Made by a program: the position numbers and the translations under genes. From NCBI GenBank assembly GCA_003153475.1, contig PLYT01000058.1:1-58147 (forward strand): a stretch of 58,147 bases of DNA, read 5' to 3'. Below, piece after piece: positions 10,379 to 18,730 of the stretch. The notes below the pieces were generated by a model. That model made no database searches. It worked only from the letters and a program-made list of their open reading frames with translations, and was not told the DNA's origin. This stretch comes from Betaproteobacteria bacterium (GTDB lineage Bacteria > Pseudomonadota > Gammaproteobacteria > Burkholderiales > Casimicrobiaceae). Position 1 is the first letter of the stretch; each line of letters begins with the position of its first letter.

Positions 10379-10522
10379 TCAATCCCCGCCCTGGCCGCGG
10401 TCGCCATCGCCGGGTTCCTCCGGGCGGGGCGGGGGATTCTTGCGTTTCCCGCCCATCGTAAACCAGACGATAAACACCGCGAGCGACAGCGCAACCAGGG
10501 CCTCGAGCAACAGCCACACCAT
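10379..10522 (-). CDS. Small single-pass membrane protein (47 aa)
   Basis: Unrecognised small protein. Residues 1-23 form one hydrophobic helix (VWLLLEALVALSLAVFIVWF), followed by GGKRKN and a proline/aspartate/glycine-rich tail predicted cytoplasmic by the positive-inside rule. A GGAGAGG box about 8 bp before the ATG supports translation. Its ATG and the GTG of mltA on the opposite strand are separated by a single base, so each gene's leader lies in the other's coding sequence. Possibly a conserved neighbour of mltA, but I cannot name a family. Confidence 0.5.
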   Translation of the reverse strand: MVWLLLEALVALSLAVFIVWFTMGGKRKNPPPRPEEPGDGDRGQGGD

Positions 10523-10523
10523 C

Positions 10524-11708
10524 GTGTCGCCTCTCCGTTGCCTGCTCGCCACGCTGCTGGCCGCATGCATTGCCGGTTGCGTGACGCCGACGCCTGCGCC
10601 ACCATCCGCGGTGCCTGCGCCGCCCGAATCGGCCAAAGCCGTGTTGCGCACCGCGGCGTACGCCGCAATTCCCGGCTGGCGCGACGACAGCGCGCTGGCA
10701 GCCTGGCCGGCATTCGTCGCGGGTTGTGCAGCGCTCCTTGGCCAGTCACCCGCCGCGGCGACCTGGCGCGGTAGCTGCGAAGCCGCGGCAACCGTCGATG
10801 CCCATGACGACATCGCGGTCCGCGCGTTTTTCGAAGCGCATTTTACTCCATACCAGCTGACCGGTGCCGACGGACGCGATAGCGGTCTCGTAACAGGCTA
10901 CTACGAGCCCTTGCTTCAGGGGAGCCGGCAGCGAAGCGAACGTTATCGCTTTCCGCTCTACGCCGTGCCCGACGACTTGCTCGTCGTCGATCTTGGTGAG
11001 CTCTTCCCGGAGCTCAAGGACAAGCGCGTGCGCGGTCGGCTCGAGGGCCGGCGCGTCGTGCCTTACTGGCCGCGCCTGGACATCGACGCGGGGAACGCGC
11101 CGCTTGCCGGCAAGGAACTGGTCTGGGTCGACGATCCGGTCGAGGCCTTTTTCCTGCAAATCCAGGGCTCGGGGCGGGTGCAGCTTGCCGAGGGCGGCGT
11201 TTTGCGGCTCGGATACGCCGACCAAAACGGGCAACCGTTCCGCTCGATCGGACGATTGCTGGTCGAGCGCGGCGAATTGCCGCTGGCTCAGGCATCGATG
11301 CAGGGAATCAAGCAATGGGGCCGCGAGCATCCGGCAGCGTTGCCGGCGTTGCTGGCCGAGAATCCGAGCTATGTATTTTTTCGCGCGGTGGCGCCGGACC
11401 CGGCGGCGACGATCGACGGACCGATCGGCACGCTGGGCGTGCCCTTGCTGCGAGAGCGGACGATCGCCGTCGATCCGACGATCGTGCCGCTGGGTGCGCC
11501 GGTGTTCCTCGCGACGACGTATCCGCTTTCGGATCGACCGTTGCAGCGTCTGGTCATGGCCCAGGATACCGGCGGCGCGATCAAGGGCGCATTGCGCGCC
11601 GATTTGTTCTGGGGATTCGGCGACGACGCCGGTCGGGAGGCGGGCCGGATGAAGCAGGCGGGCAGGATGTGGCTGTTGTGGCCGAAGGACGCTCCGCCTC
11701 CCTATTGA
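10524..11708 (+). CDS. mltA: Membrane-bound lytic murein transglycosylase A
   Basis: Outer-membrane lipoprotein cleaving peptidoglycan glycan strands to 1,6-anhydromuropeptides; 394 aa. The GTG start gives a short lipoprotein signal with lipobox IAGC (Cys at about residue 19). MltA landmarks: FTPYQLTGADGRDSGLVTGYYEP, DPVEAFFLQIQGSGRVQL, LRLGYADQNGQPFRSIGR, NPSYVFFRA and the 3D-domain aspartates in LVMAQDTGGAIKGALRADLFWGFG. No Shine-Dalgarno box precedes the GTG, so initiation may be weak or leaderless. Confidence 0.93.
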   Translation: MSPLRCLLATLLAACIAGCVTPTPAPPSAVPAPPESAKAVLRTAAYAAIPGWRDDSALAAWPAFVAGCAALLGQSPAAATWRGSCEAAATVDAHDDIAVRAFFEAHFTPYQLTGADGRDSGLVTGYYEPLLQGSRQRSERYRFPLYAVPDDLLVVDLGELFPELKDKRVRGRLEGRRVVPYWPRLDIDAGNAPLAGKELVWVDDPVEAFFLQIQGSGRVQLAEGGVLRLGYADQNGQPFRSIGRLLVERGELPLAQASMQGIKQWGREHPAALPALLAENPSYVFFRAVAPDPAATIDGPIGTLGVPLLRERTIAVDPTIVPLGAPVFLATTYPLSDRPLQRLVMAQDTGGAIKGALRADLFWGFGDDAGREAGRMKQAGRMWLLWPKDAPPPY

Positions 11709-11734
11709 ACGCCGGCAAAGCGGCTACGCCGCTT

Positions 11735-11815
11735 GTCGCCGCGAAAGCGGGAACCAGAGACGTTACAGGTGGCTCACGCCAAACGACGCTGGATCCTCGC
11801 TTCCGCGGGGATGAC
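11735..11815. repeat. Degenerate intergenic inverted repeat (REP/MITE-like)
   Basis: In the gap between mltA and lipA (convergent), arms near 11735-11756 (GCCGCGAAAGCGGGAACCAG) and 11789-11815 (CTGGATCCTCGCTTCCGCGG) are imperfect inverted copies of each other. They resemble the common proteobacterial intergenic repeat with ends like GCGGGAATCCAG...CTGGATTCCCGC. It may act as a bidirectional terminator. Family membership is from memory. Confidence 0.5.
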
Positions 11816-11819
11816 GGCA

Positions 11820-12791
11820 TCAGCCGGCGGCTTCGAGTACGCCATGCGCCTGGCTGTCGGCGTGATACGACGAGCGCACCAGCGCGCCGACGGCGGCGTG
11901 CGCGAAGCCCAGCGCATACGCTTCGCGCTCGAGCGTCGCAAAGTCGTCCAGATGCACGTAGCGCACCACCGGAAGATGTGAAGCTGTCGGCTGCAGGTAC
12001 TGGCCTATCGTCAGCATGTCGATGCCGTGTGCGCGCATGTCGCGCATCGTCGCCAGTATTTCCTCGTCGGTCTCGCCCAGTCCGACCATCAGCCCCGACT
12101 TGGTCGGAATGTGCGGAAAGCGCGCCTTGAATGTCTGCAGCAGCTTGAGCGAATGGGCATAGTCGGACCCGGGCCGCGCCTGCCGGTAGAGCCGCGGCAC
12201 CGTCTCCAGATTGTGGTTCATCACGTCGGGCGGCGCCTGCGCGAGGACTTCCAGCGCGCGCTCGAGCCGGCCGCGGAAGTCGGGCACCAGCACCTCGATC
12301 CGCGTCGCCGGCGAGCGTTCGCGCACGGCGCGAATGCAGTCGACGAAATGCTTCGCCCCGCCATCGCGAAGATCGTCGCGATCCACACTCGTGATCACGA
12401 CGTAGGCGAGCTTCAGCGCCGCGATCGTCGCGGCGAGATTGGCCGGCTCGTCGGTGTCCAGCGGCAGAGGCCGGCCGTGGCCGACGTCGCAGAACGGACA
12501 CCGGCGCGTGCAGATGTCGCCCATGATCATGAACGTCGCCGTACCCTTGCCGAAGCATTCGCCGATGTTCGGGCACGAGGCCTCTTCACAGACCGTGTGC
12601 AGCTTGTGCTCGCGGAGGATGCGCTTGATTTCGTAGAATCGCGGCGACGAAGGCGCGCGCACGCGAATCCAGTCCGGTTTTTTCAACCGCTCGGCGGGCA
12701 CGATCTTGATGGGGATGCGCGCTGTCTTCGCGTCTCCCTTGTGCTTGGCGCCGGCGGCATTGCCGACCGGCTCGGGCGGCGCTTCGCTCAT
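11820..12791 (-). CDS. lipA: Lipoyl synthase
   Basis: Radical-SAM enzyme inserting two sulfurs into octanoyl groups on lipoyl domains; 323 aa. Auxiliary cluster cysteines C68, C73 and C79 ([12 protein letters not shown]) and the radical-SAM triad C94, C98 and C101 (CTRRCPFC) are intact, as is the C-terminal RSSY. The ATG overlaps the lipB stop by 4 bp. Its product is used by GcvH (25.8 kb) among others. Confidence 0.97.
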   Translation of the reverse strand: MSEAPPEPVGNAAGAKHKGDAKTARIPIKIVPAERLKKPDWIRVRAPSSPRFYEIKRILREHKLHTVCEEASCPNIGECFGKGTATFMIMGDICTRRCPFCDVGHGRPLPLDTDEPANLAATIAALKLAYVVITSVDRDDLRDGGAKHFVDCIRAVRERSPATRIEVLVPDFRGRLERALEVLAQAPPDVMNHNLETVPRLYRQARPGSDYAHSLKLLQTFKARFPHIPTKSGLMVGLGETDEEILATMRDMRAHGIDMLTIGQYLQPTASHLPVVRYVHLDDFATLEREAYALGFAHAAVGALVRSSYHADSQAHGVLEAAG

Positions 12792-13453
12792 GGCTTGGAC
12801 GCAGCGCCGATCGCGGCGTCGAGCGCCGCGACCAGCCGCGACTCGATCTCGGCGCGCGGCGCATCGATGCCCACATCGCGCAACCGGGTCACCGCGAGCC
12901 CGCGGTACCCGCAGGGATCGATGTCGGCGAAGGGAGCGAGATCCATGTCGATATTGAGCGCCAGGCCGTGATAGCTGCGCCCGCTCCTGATCCTGAGGCC
13001 CAGCGCCGCGATCTTGGCCTCGCGATCGCCCTGCTGGACATAGACACCGGGCGCGCCGCTGCGAACGGTGGCAGCAACGCCATACGAATCAAGTAATTGT
13101 ATCACGGCGCTCTCGATCGTCTGGACCAGTTGCCGAACGCCCAGACGCCGGCGATGGATGTCGATCATCAGGTACGCGAGTAGCTGGCCCGGACCGTGAT
13201 AGGTGACCTGGCCGCCCCGATCGACCTTCTGCACCGGAATGCCGTTGTCGCGAAGCAGGTGCTGATACCGGCCGGCCAGTCCCAGCGTATAGATCGGCGG
13301 ATGCTCGGTCAGCCAGATTTCGTCGGCCGTTTCGGGCCCGCGCGTGTCGGTGAAAGCCTGCATTGCGCGCCAGGTCGGGACGTAGTCGGTCGGCCCGAGG
13401 CGCCGGATCAGCCAGGGCTCGCCGGACGCGCACCGCAAGCGCGCGGCGGTCAC
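12788..13453 (-). CDS. lipB: Octanoyl-[acyl-carrier-protein]:protein N-octanoyltransferase
   Basis: Transfers octanoyl from ACP to lipoyl domains. Family motifs: [36 protein letters not shown] and the catalytic Lys in [25 protein letters not shown] place the start at a GTG 5 bp after the upstream stop (221 aa), because the open frame further upstream overlaps the ybeD-like gene and is not LipB-like. Confidence 0.93.
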   Translation of the reverse strand: MTAARLRCASGEPWLIRRLGPTDYVPTWRAMQAFTDTRGPETADEIWLTEHPPIYTLGLAGRYQHLLRDNGIPVQKVDRGGQVTYHGPGQLLAYLMIDIHRRRLGVRQLVQTIESAVIQLLDSYGVAATVRSGAPGVYVQQGDREAKIAALGLRIRSGRSYHGLALNIDMDLAPFADIDPCGYRGLAVTRLRDVGIDAPRAEIESRLVAALDAAIGAASKP

Positions 13454-13457
13454 GACC

Positions 13458-13733
13458 CTACAGCACCATGACGACGTGCGGATGTCCCGACAGTTCGCGG
13501 TAGAGATTGTCGAGCTGCTCGCGCGACTTGGCATTGACCGTGCAGGTCAGTGAAATGTAGTTGCCCTCGCGCGAGGCGCGCATCTCCATCGATGCGCTGT
13601 CGAAATCCGGCGCATGGCGCACGACCACCTCGAGCACTGCCTGCGCGAAGCCATCGCGCGTGCGGCCGACGATTTTCATCGGGAACGCGCAAGGGAACTC
13701 GAGCAGCGACTCGGCCTCGGACACGGTTTCCAT
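13458..13733 (-). CDS. DUF493 (YbeD-like) protein
   Basis: Small alpha/beta protein of 91 aa with the family core ESLLEFPCAFPMKIVGRTRDGF and VNAKSREQLDNLYRELSGHPHVVMVL. Structurally ACT-like; sometimes proposed to regulate lipoate synthesis because of constant linkage to lipB/lipA. The ATG giving METVSEAESLLEF is preferred; a TTG 12 codons earlier (13769) is an alternative. The stop lies 5 bp before the lipB start. Confidence 0.85.
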   Translation of the reverse strand: METVSEAESLLEFPCAFPMKIVGRTRDGFAQAVLEVVVRHAPDFDSASMEMRASREGNYISLTCTVNAKSREQLDNLYRELSGHPHVVMVL

Positions 13734-13781
13734 CGCTTGGGATATGGGGTCGCCAGCGTCCTGGCGCAAGCCTCGCGACTT

Positions 13782-14987
13782 TCAGCCGGCGTACATGTAG
13801 TCGCGGGTCAGCGGGTGAGCCAGGCTCCCGTCAGGCAACGGCTTGCCGACCAGCAGCTGGAAAAGCGAAAGCCAGCCGCGGTCGAACGAATGCGCCGACC
13901 CGGCCAGGTAAATCCGCCAGATGCGGAATTTTTCCTCGCCGACTTCGCGCCGGGCCGCATCGGCATTCGCTTCCAGCCGGTCTACCCAGTGCCACAGCGT
14001 GCTCGCATAGTGCTCGCGCAGCGCCTCGGCGTCGATCAACTCGAGCCCCTCGGCCCCCAATCCCTGGATGACACGCGACACGTGCGCGAGCTGGCCACCC
14101 GGGAAAACGTACTCCTCGACGAATTCACCGACGCCGCTGCCCAGACTGTCCACGCCGACGCGGTTCTGCGTGATGCCATGGTTCATCGCCAGCCCGCCCG
14201 GCTCCAGGATCCGGTAGATCTTGCCGAAATAGCGCGGGTAATTGGCGATGCCGACGTGCTCGAACATGCCGATGCTGGCGATCTTGTCGTAGCGGCGATC
14301 CTCGGGCAGGTCGATGTAGTCGAGGAGCCGCACGTCGACGCTATCGGTCAGTCCCAGCTCGGCGATCTTCGCGCGCACGTGGTCGAACTGGTTTTGCGAC
14401 AGCGTGATCCCGCTGGCCTTGACGCCGTAGTGCTGTGCCGCCCAGAAAATCAGGCCGCCCCAGCCGCAACCGATGTCGAGCAGCGACTCGCCCGGCTTGA
14501 GCAAGAGCTTGCGGCAAATGTGATCGAGCTTCTGCGCCTGTGCCTGCTCCAGCGTGTCGCTTGGCGTCTTGAAGTACGCGCACGAGTAGACCATGCGCTC
14601 GTCGAGCCACATCCGGTAGAACGCGTTCGAGACGTCGTAGTGGTGCTGGATGTTGGCCCGGTTGCCGCGTGCGGCGTGCCACCAGTGCTTGAGTCGCGCA
14701 GTGGCGCGGTCGCGGCCGTGCACGACGGTGCCGACCAGCGCCTCGGCGATGCCCAGCACGCGCCGGGCCTCGCCGGTGAAGTCGATGTCGTTATGCACGT
14801 AGGCGCGCGCGAGCCGGCCGAGCTCAGGCGAAGCAAGCGCCCGAAGCCCGTTCCAGGTCCGGGCGTAGATATTGATTTCGGGCGTCTTGGACAACGGGAC
14901 ACGACCGCCATCCGGCAGCACCAACGCGACCGGGATATCGCGGCCACCGTAACGGCTGGCGATGAGTTTCTGCAGCGGCTGTTTCAT
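13782..14987 (-). CDS. cfa: Cyclopropane-fatty-acyl-phospholipid synthase family methyltransferase
   Basis: Adds a methylene from SAM across cis double bonds of membrane phospholipids; 401 aa. SAM-binding motif LLDIGCGWGGLIFWAAQHYGVK, substrate region NIQHHYDVSNAFYRMWLDERMVYSCAYF and YDKIASIGMFEHVG are present. The C-terminus (RIWRIYLAGSAHSFDRGWLSLFQLL) is typical. With the divergent flavin reductase it interrupts the usual dat-ybeD neighbourhood. The 174-bp gap to the flavin reductase (14988-15161) should contain both promoters; I see no clear consensus. Confidence 0.93.
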   Translation of the reverse strand: MKQPLQKLIASRYGGRDIPVALVLPDGGRVPLSKTPEINIYARTWNGLRALASPELGRLARAYVHNDIDFTGEARRVLGIAEALVGTVVHGRDRATARLKHWWHAARGNRANIQHHYDVSNAFYRMWLDERMVYSCAYFKTPSDTLEQAQAQKLDHICRKLLLKPGESLLDIGCGWGGLIFWAAQHYGVKASGITLSQNQFDHVRAKIAELGLTDSVDVRLLDYIDLPEDRRYDKIASIGMFEHVGIANYPRYFGKIYRILEPGGLAMNHGITQNRVGVDSLGSGVGEFVEEYVFPGGQLAHVSRVIQGLGAEGLELIDAEALREHYASTLWHWVDRLEANADAARREVGEEKFRIWRIYLAGSAHSFDRGWLSLFQLLVGKPLPDGSLAHPLTRDYMYAG

Positions 14988-15161
14988 GATCGAAATGGGC
15001 GCGAGAACCAGGGCGGGACCCGGAGGGTAATTCTAACAGCGTCGTCGTCCGGCCGACAGCGCGCCACTGCGCCGGTGCTTTGACACCGCTGCGCCCTGCC
15101 CCTAAGATGCCTGCGCCGACTCGCGCGCCCGCGGCGTGGCGCGCCGCGCCGACGATCCCCG

Positions 15162-15671
15162 ATGTCCATCCCGCGACCGCCGTCCGCCCATCCCGAGCGG
15201 CGCTTTCGCGACGCGATGGCGCAGTTCGCCACCGGCGTGACCATTATCGCTGCGCCGCTGAAGTCCGGCGAGTTCGTCGGCTTCACCGCGAACTCCTTCA
15301 ATTCGGTCTCGCTGGACCCGCCATTGATCGTATGGAGCCTGGCGCGGCACTCGCGCAGCCTCGCCGCCTTCGAAAGCGCCTCGCGCTATGCGGTCAGCGT
15401 GCTGGCGCAGCACCAGGTCGAGCTCGCTCGCCGGTTTTCACGCCCCCACGCCGACCGCTTCTCCGGCGTCGACTTTCGCCTCGGCGCCGCCGGCGCGCCG
15501 CTGATCGAAGGCGCGGTCGCCTGGCTCGAATGCCGGCATTACGCCCTGCACCCTGCGGGCGACCACATGTTGTTCATCGGCGAAGTCGAGGGCTGCGCGT
15601 TTCGCGCCGCGGCGCCGCTCGTCTGGCACAGCGGCAAATACCTGACGGCCGCGGACCAGCTCGACTCCTGA
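15162..15671 (+). CDS. Flavin reductase-like (FMN-binding split barrel) protein
   Basis: 169 aa, resembling the FMN reductase components of two-component monooxygenases (HpaC/PheA2 type). Visible: FRDAMAQFATGVTIIAA, GFTANSFNSVSLDPPLIVWSL, SVLAQHQVELARRFSRP and DHMLFIGEVEGCAF near the C-terminus. It would reduce free FMN/FAD with NAD(P)H for a partner oxygenase, but no oxygenase gene is adjacent. It is one of several possible reductants for the halogenase-like enzyme at 43.6 kb; that link is speculative. Confidence 0.88.
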   Translation: MSIPRPPSAHPERRFRDAMAQFATGVTIIAAPLKSGEFVGFTANSFNSVSLDPPLIVWSLARHSRSLAAFESASRYAVSVLAQHQVELARRFSRPHADRFSGVDFRLGAAGAPLIEGAVAWLECRHYALHPAGDHMLFIGEVEGCAFRAAAPLVWHSGKYLTAADQLDS

Positions 15672-15707
15672 GCTCGCGCCCACGCCGCGAACGATCGCCG
15701 CGATGTG

Positions 15708-16544
15708 CTAGGCCGTTTTGCTCGCTTGGAACAGCGCATGCACCTTGCGAAACACCGGGCCCGGTTTGCCACCGTAAAAAGGCCGCCCGTCGAGCGCGGT
15801 GACCGCGAGCACTTCCTTGGTCGACGACGACAGCCACATCTCGTCAGCCGCGAGCGCCTCGTCCTTCGACACCGGACGCACCTCGATCGGCAGGCCGCCT
15901 TCGCGCGCCAGCTCGAACGCGACATCGTAGGTAATCCCCGGAAGGATCTGGTTGTCCTTCGGCGGCGCGACGATGACGCCGTTGCGGACGAGCAGCACGT
16001 TCGATGCCGACGCCTCGGTCAGATAACCGTTGCGGAAGAGCACCGTCTCGGTCGCGCCGGCATCGGCCGCAAGCTGGCGCGCGAGCACGTTGCCCAGCAG
16101 CGAGATCGTCTTCAGATCGCAATGGAGCCAGCGCTCGTCGACGGCCGTGACGACTGCGACGCCGCGCTCGATCTGCTCGTGCGACGGCAGCACCAGCGGG
16201 TTGCTCATCATGAACACCGTCGGCGCAACGCCGGCGGGAAACGCGTGATCGCGCTTGGCGACGCCGCGAGTGACCTGGAAGTACACGCCCTGGTCGGCAA
16301 AGGGCATCCGTCCGATGAGCTCGCTGATGATCGCTTCCCACTCGGCGTCGGTATGCGGGTTGGTCAGCCGGATGCCCGCGAGGCTGCGCTTCAGCCGCGC
16401 CAGATGCTGCTGCAGCCGATACGGCCGGCGGCCGTACACCGGCACCAGCTCGTACACGCCGTCGCCGTAGATAAAGCCCCGATCGAGCACCGAAACCTTC
16501 GCGTCTTCGAGTGCGAGAAACTGGCCGTTGAGATAGACGGTCAC
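15708..16544 (-). CDS. dat: D-amino acid aminotransferase (class IV PLP enzyme)
   Basis: Interconverts D-alanine and D-glutamate; class IV aminotransferase fold, 278 aa. Motifs: VSVLDRGFIYGDGVYELVPVY, YFQVTRGVAKRDHAFP, catalytic lysine in CDLKTISLLGNVLARQLA, and EASASNVLLVRNGVIVAPP. I use the GTG start giving (M)TVYLNGQFL. A 4-amino-4-deoxychorismate lyase or branched-chain activity cannot be excluded, but the location beside the D-Ala-D-Ala carboxypeptidase favours D-amino-acid metabolism. Confidence 0.85.
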   Translation of the reverse strand: MTVYLNGQFLALEDAKVSVLDRGFIYGDGVYELVPVYGRRPYRLQQHLARLKRSLAGIRLTNPHTDAEWEAIISELIGRMPFADQGVYFQVTRGVAKRDHAFPAGVAPTVFMMSNPLVLPSHEQIERGVAVVTAVDERWLHCDLKTISLLGNVLARQLAADAGATETVLFRNGYLTEASASNVLLVRNGVIVAPPKDNQILPGITYDVAFELAREGGLPIEVRPVSKDEALAADEMWLSSSTKEVLAVTALDGRPFYGGKPGPVFRKVHALFQASKTA

Positions 16545-16575
16545 GAATGCCCTTTCGCGAAAAACGAACGCCGCT

Positions 16576-17724
16576 TCATTTGAACCACAGCCGCACCGTG
16601 TCCCAGGCGCGCCCGAACAGGCTCGCCGGCGCCACGTCGGCGAGTGCGAGCAACGGATAAGCATCGATCGGCCTGCCGTCGAGCGTCACCTTGACCGTTC
16701 CCACTTTCTGTCCCTTGAGCACCGGCGCAAGCAGCGGCTCGACCGCTTCCAGCGACAGTTTGAGATTCGGCGCCTGCCCCTTCGGCAGCGCGACATACCG
16801 GTCGACGACGAACCCGGCGGGAACCGTGGGCTCGGCGCCTTTCCAGACACGTAGCGAAGTGACGGGCTTTCCGCTCTGGTAGAGCTGCACCGAATCGTAG
16901 AACTGGAATCCATAGTTCAGGAGCTTCTGCGCTTCGATCGCGCGGGCCGACTCCGACGCAGTTCCAAGGACGACCGAGAGCAACCGGCGCTGTCCGCGTT
17001 TGGCCGATGCGATCAGGCAGAAGCCGGCGGCATCGGTATTTCCGGTTTTCATTCCATCCACATAGGGGTCGGTCCACAGCAGCCGGTTGCGATTCGGTTG
17101 CGTAATGTTGTTGTAGCGATACTCCTTGATCGAATACAGCGGGTAGTACTCGGGAAAATCGCGGATCAGCGCCGCGGCGAGCAGCGCGAGATCGCTCGCG
17201 GTCGACACCTGCTGCGGCGCCGGAAGGCCGGTCGCGTTGACGAAATGGGTGTTCTTCATGCCGAGCTGCGCCGCCTGCCGGTTCATGCGCTCGACGAAAG
17301 CGTCCTCCGATCCGGCGACGGTTTCGGCGAGCGCGATGCTCGCATCGTTGCCCGACTGCACGATCACGCCATGCAGCAGCTCGTCAACGCTCACCGCTTT
17401 TTTCGGCTCGATGAACATGCGCGAGCCTTCGGCACGCCAGGCCCTTTCGGAGACGTTGACCATCTGCGACGGCATCAGCTCCTTGTCCTTGAGCGCGCGA
17501 AACGTCAGATACGCGGTCATCAGCTTGGTCAGTGACGCCGGCTCGCGCGGGGCGTCGGCGCTATCGGCAGCCAGCGTCTGTCCGCTGACGAAGTCGACCA
17601 GCATATACGCCTTGGCGGCGATCGGCGGCGGCGCAATGGCGGCCGGAACGATGTTCTGCGCGATCGCCGGAACGGCAAGGATGGCGAGTGCGAAGGACAG
17701 CAGGGGTCGATATGTGGGGGGCAT
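16576..17724 (-). CDS. D-alanyl-D-alanine carboxypeptidase (PBP5/6 type)
   Basis: Penicillin-binding protein trimming terminal D-Ala from peptidoglycan pentapeptides; 382 aa. Sec signal at residues 1-22 (cleavage near AIAQ). Serine-acyl-enzyme motifs are complete: SLTK (64-67), SGN (124-126) and KTG (226-228). The C-terminal PBP5 domain ends in an amphipathic helix (SLFGRAWDTVRLWFK) for membrane attachment. Upstream of dat with 31 bp between, so probably co-transcribed. Equivalent to dacA/dacC of other species. Confidence 0.94.
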   Translation of the reverse strand: MPPTYRPLLSFALAILAVPAIAQNIVPAAIAPPPIAAKAYMLVDFVSGQTLAADSADAPREPASLTKLMTAYLTFRALKDKELMPSQMVNVSERAWRAEGSRMFIEPKKAVSVDELLHGVIVQSGNDASIALAETVAGSEDAFVERMNRQAAQLGMKNTHFVNATGLPAPQQVSTASDLALLAAALIRDFPEYYPLYSIKEYRYNNITQPNRNRLLWTDPYVDGMKTGNTDAAGFCLIASAKRGQRRLLSVVLGTASESARAIEAQKLLNYGFQFYDSVQLYQSGKPVTSLRVWKGAEPTVPAGFVVDRYVALPKGQAPNLKLSLEAVEPLLAPVLKGQKVGTVKVTLDGRPIDAYPLLALADVAPASLFGRAWDTVRLWFK

Positions 17725-17830
17725 GGAGAAACGTGCGTGCAGGTGCGCATTATAACGCGACGCCACCAACCGACTGGCGCGCCGGAGCGCGTTGCGCTCT
17801 AATCCAAGTCTTGACTGCCCGGGGAGTGCG

Positions 17831-18730
17831 ATGCGTTCAACCGCGAAGGTTGGTCTGGTCGTTGCTTTTGTGCTGGTCGCGTTCGGCTGCGCGACACCGC
17901 CTCCGACGCCGCCGCCGGCGAGGCCAGCCGACGTCGCGCGTGAATCGCTGCTGGCAGCCGAGCTTGCGTTTGCGCGGGACTCGGTCGAGCACGGCATGCG
18001 CGCTGCATTCCTCGATAATTTTGCCGACGACGGCATCAACTTCTCTCCCGATCCGGGTAATACGCGAGCGCGTTTTCTCGCCCGGCCCGAAACGATGGAG
18101 TCATTCGTGCTCGACTGGCATCCGGCCATCACGGCGGTAGCCCGCGCGGGCGATCTCGGATTCACGACCGGTCCGTTCACGATCACCGGCCGCGCACCCG
18201 CAGTGCGCGAACCGGCGCAGGGCATGTTCTTTTCGGTCTGGCGCCGACAGGCGGATGGTCGGTGGCGCGTCATCGTCGACGGCGGCGTGTCGACGCGCGC
18301 GCCGGTGCCGGACGCGTTGTTCGGAGACGATCCGCGGCCGCTTCCCCCGGTCGCGAATGCCGCCGAGGCGGGCAGGGAGAAGATACTGTTCGAGCTCGAG
18401 GCGCAGCCGCTGTTCGGCGGGCCGGCGGCGGCGAGCGGCTACGCGGCGCTGCTCGCCGACGATGCGCGGCTGGTCATCGGCCCGACGCCGCCCGGGCTTG
18501 GCCGCGACGCGATCGTCGCGCAGCTTGCCGAGCGCGGGCTCAAGTTTCGTTGGGAGACACTCGCCGCGGGCGTATCGCGCTCGGACGATTTGGGCTACAG
18601 CTACGGGCGCTTGCACCTGCTCGATGGCCCAGGCAAGGCGCCGGGCCATTACGTTCACCTGTGGATGCGCGATCGGGGTGGACGCTGGCGCATCGCTGCC
18701 GAGTTGATGCTGCTGCCCGATGCCGGTTAG
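17831..18730 (+). CDS. Lipoprotein with two SnoaL/NTF2-like (DUF4440-type) repeats
   Basis: 299 aa. The ATG (MRSTAKVGLV) is preceded by GGGGAG and starts a lipoprotein signal with lipobox AFGC near residue 20, followed by a Pro/Thr linker. Two similar alpha+beta units follow, each ending in a Trp/Arg strand pattern (FSVWRRQADGRWRVIVDGG and LWMRDRGGRWRIAAELMLL), typical of NTF2-like folds. No catalytic role can be assigned. The 3' end overlaps the convergent membrane-protein gene by 4 bp. Confidence 0.75.
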   Translation: MRSTAKVGLVVAFVLVAFGCATPPPTPPPARPADVARESLLAAELAFARDSVEHGMRAAFLDNFADDGINFSPDPGNTRARFLARPETMESFVLDWHPAITAVARAGDLGFTTGPFTITGRAPAVREPAQGMFFSVWRRQADGRWRVIVDGGVSTRAPVPDALFGDDPRPLPPVANAAEAGREKILFELEAQPLFGGPAAASGYAALLADDARLVIGPTPPGLGRDAIVAQLAERGLKFRWETLAAGVSRSDDLGYSYGRLHLLDGPGKAPGHYVHLWMRDRGGRWRIAAELMLLPDAG

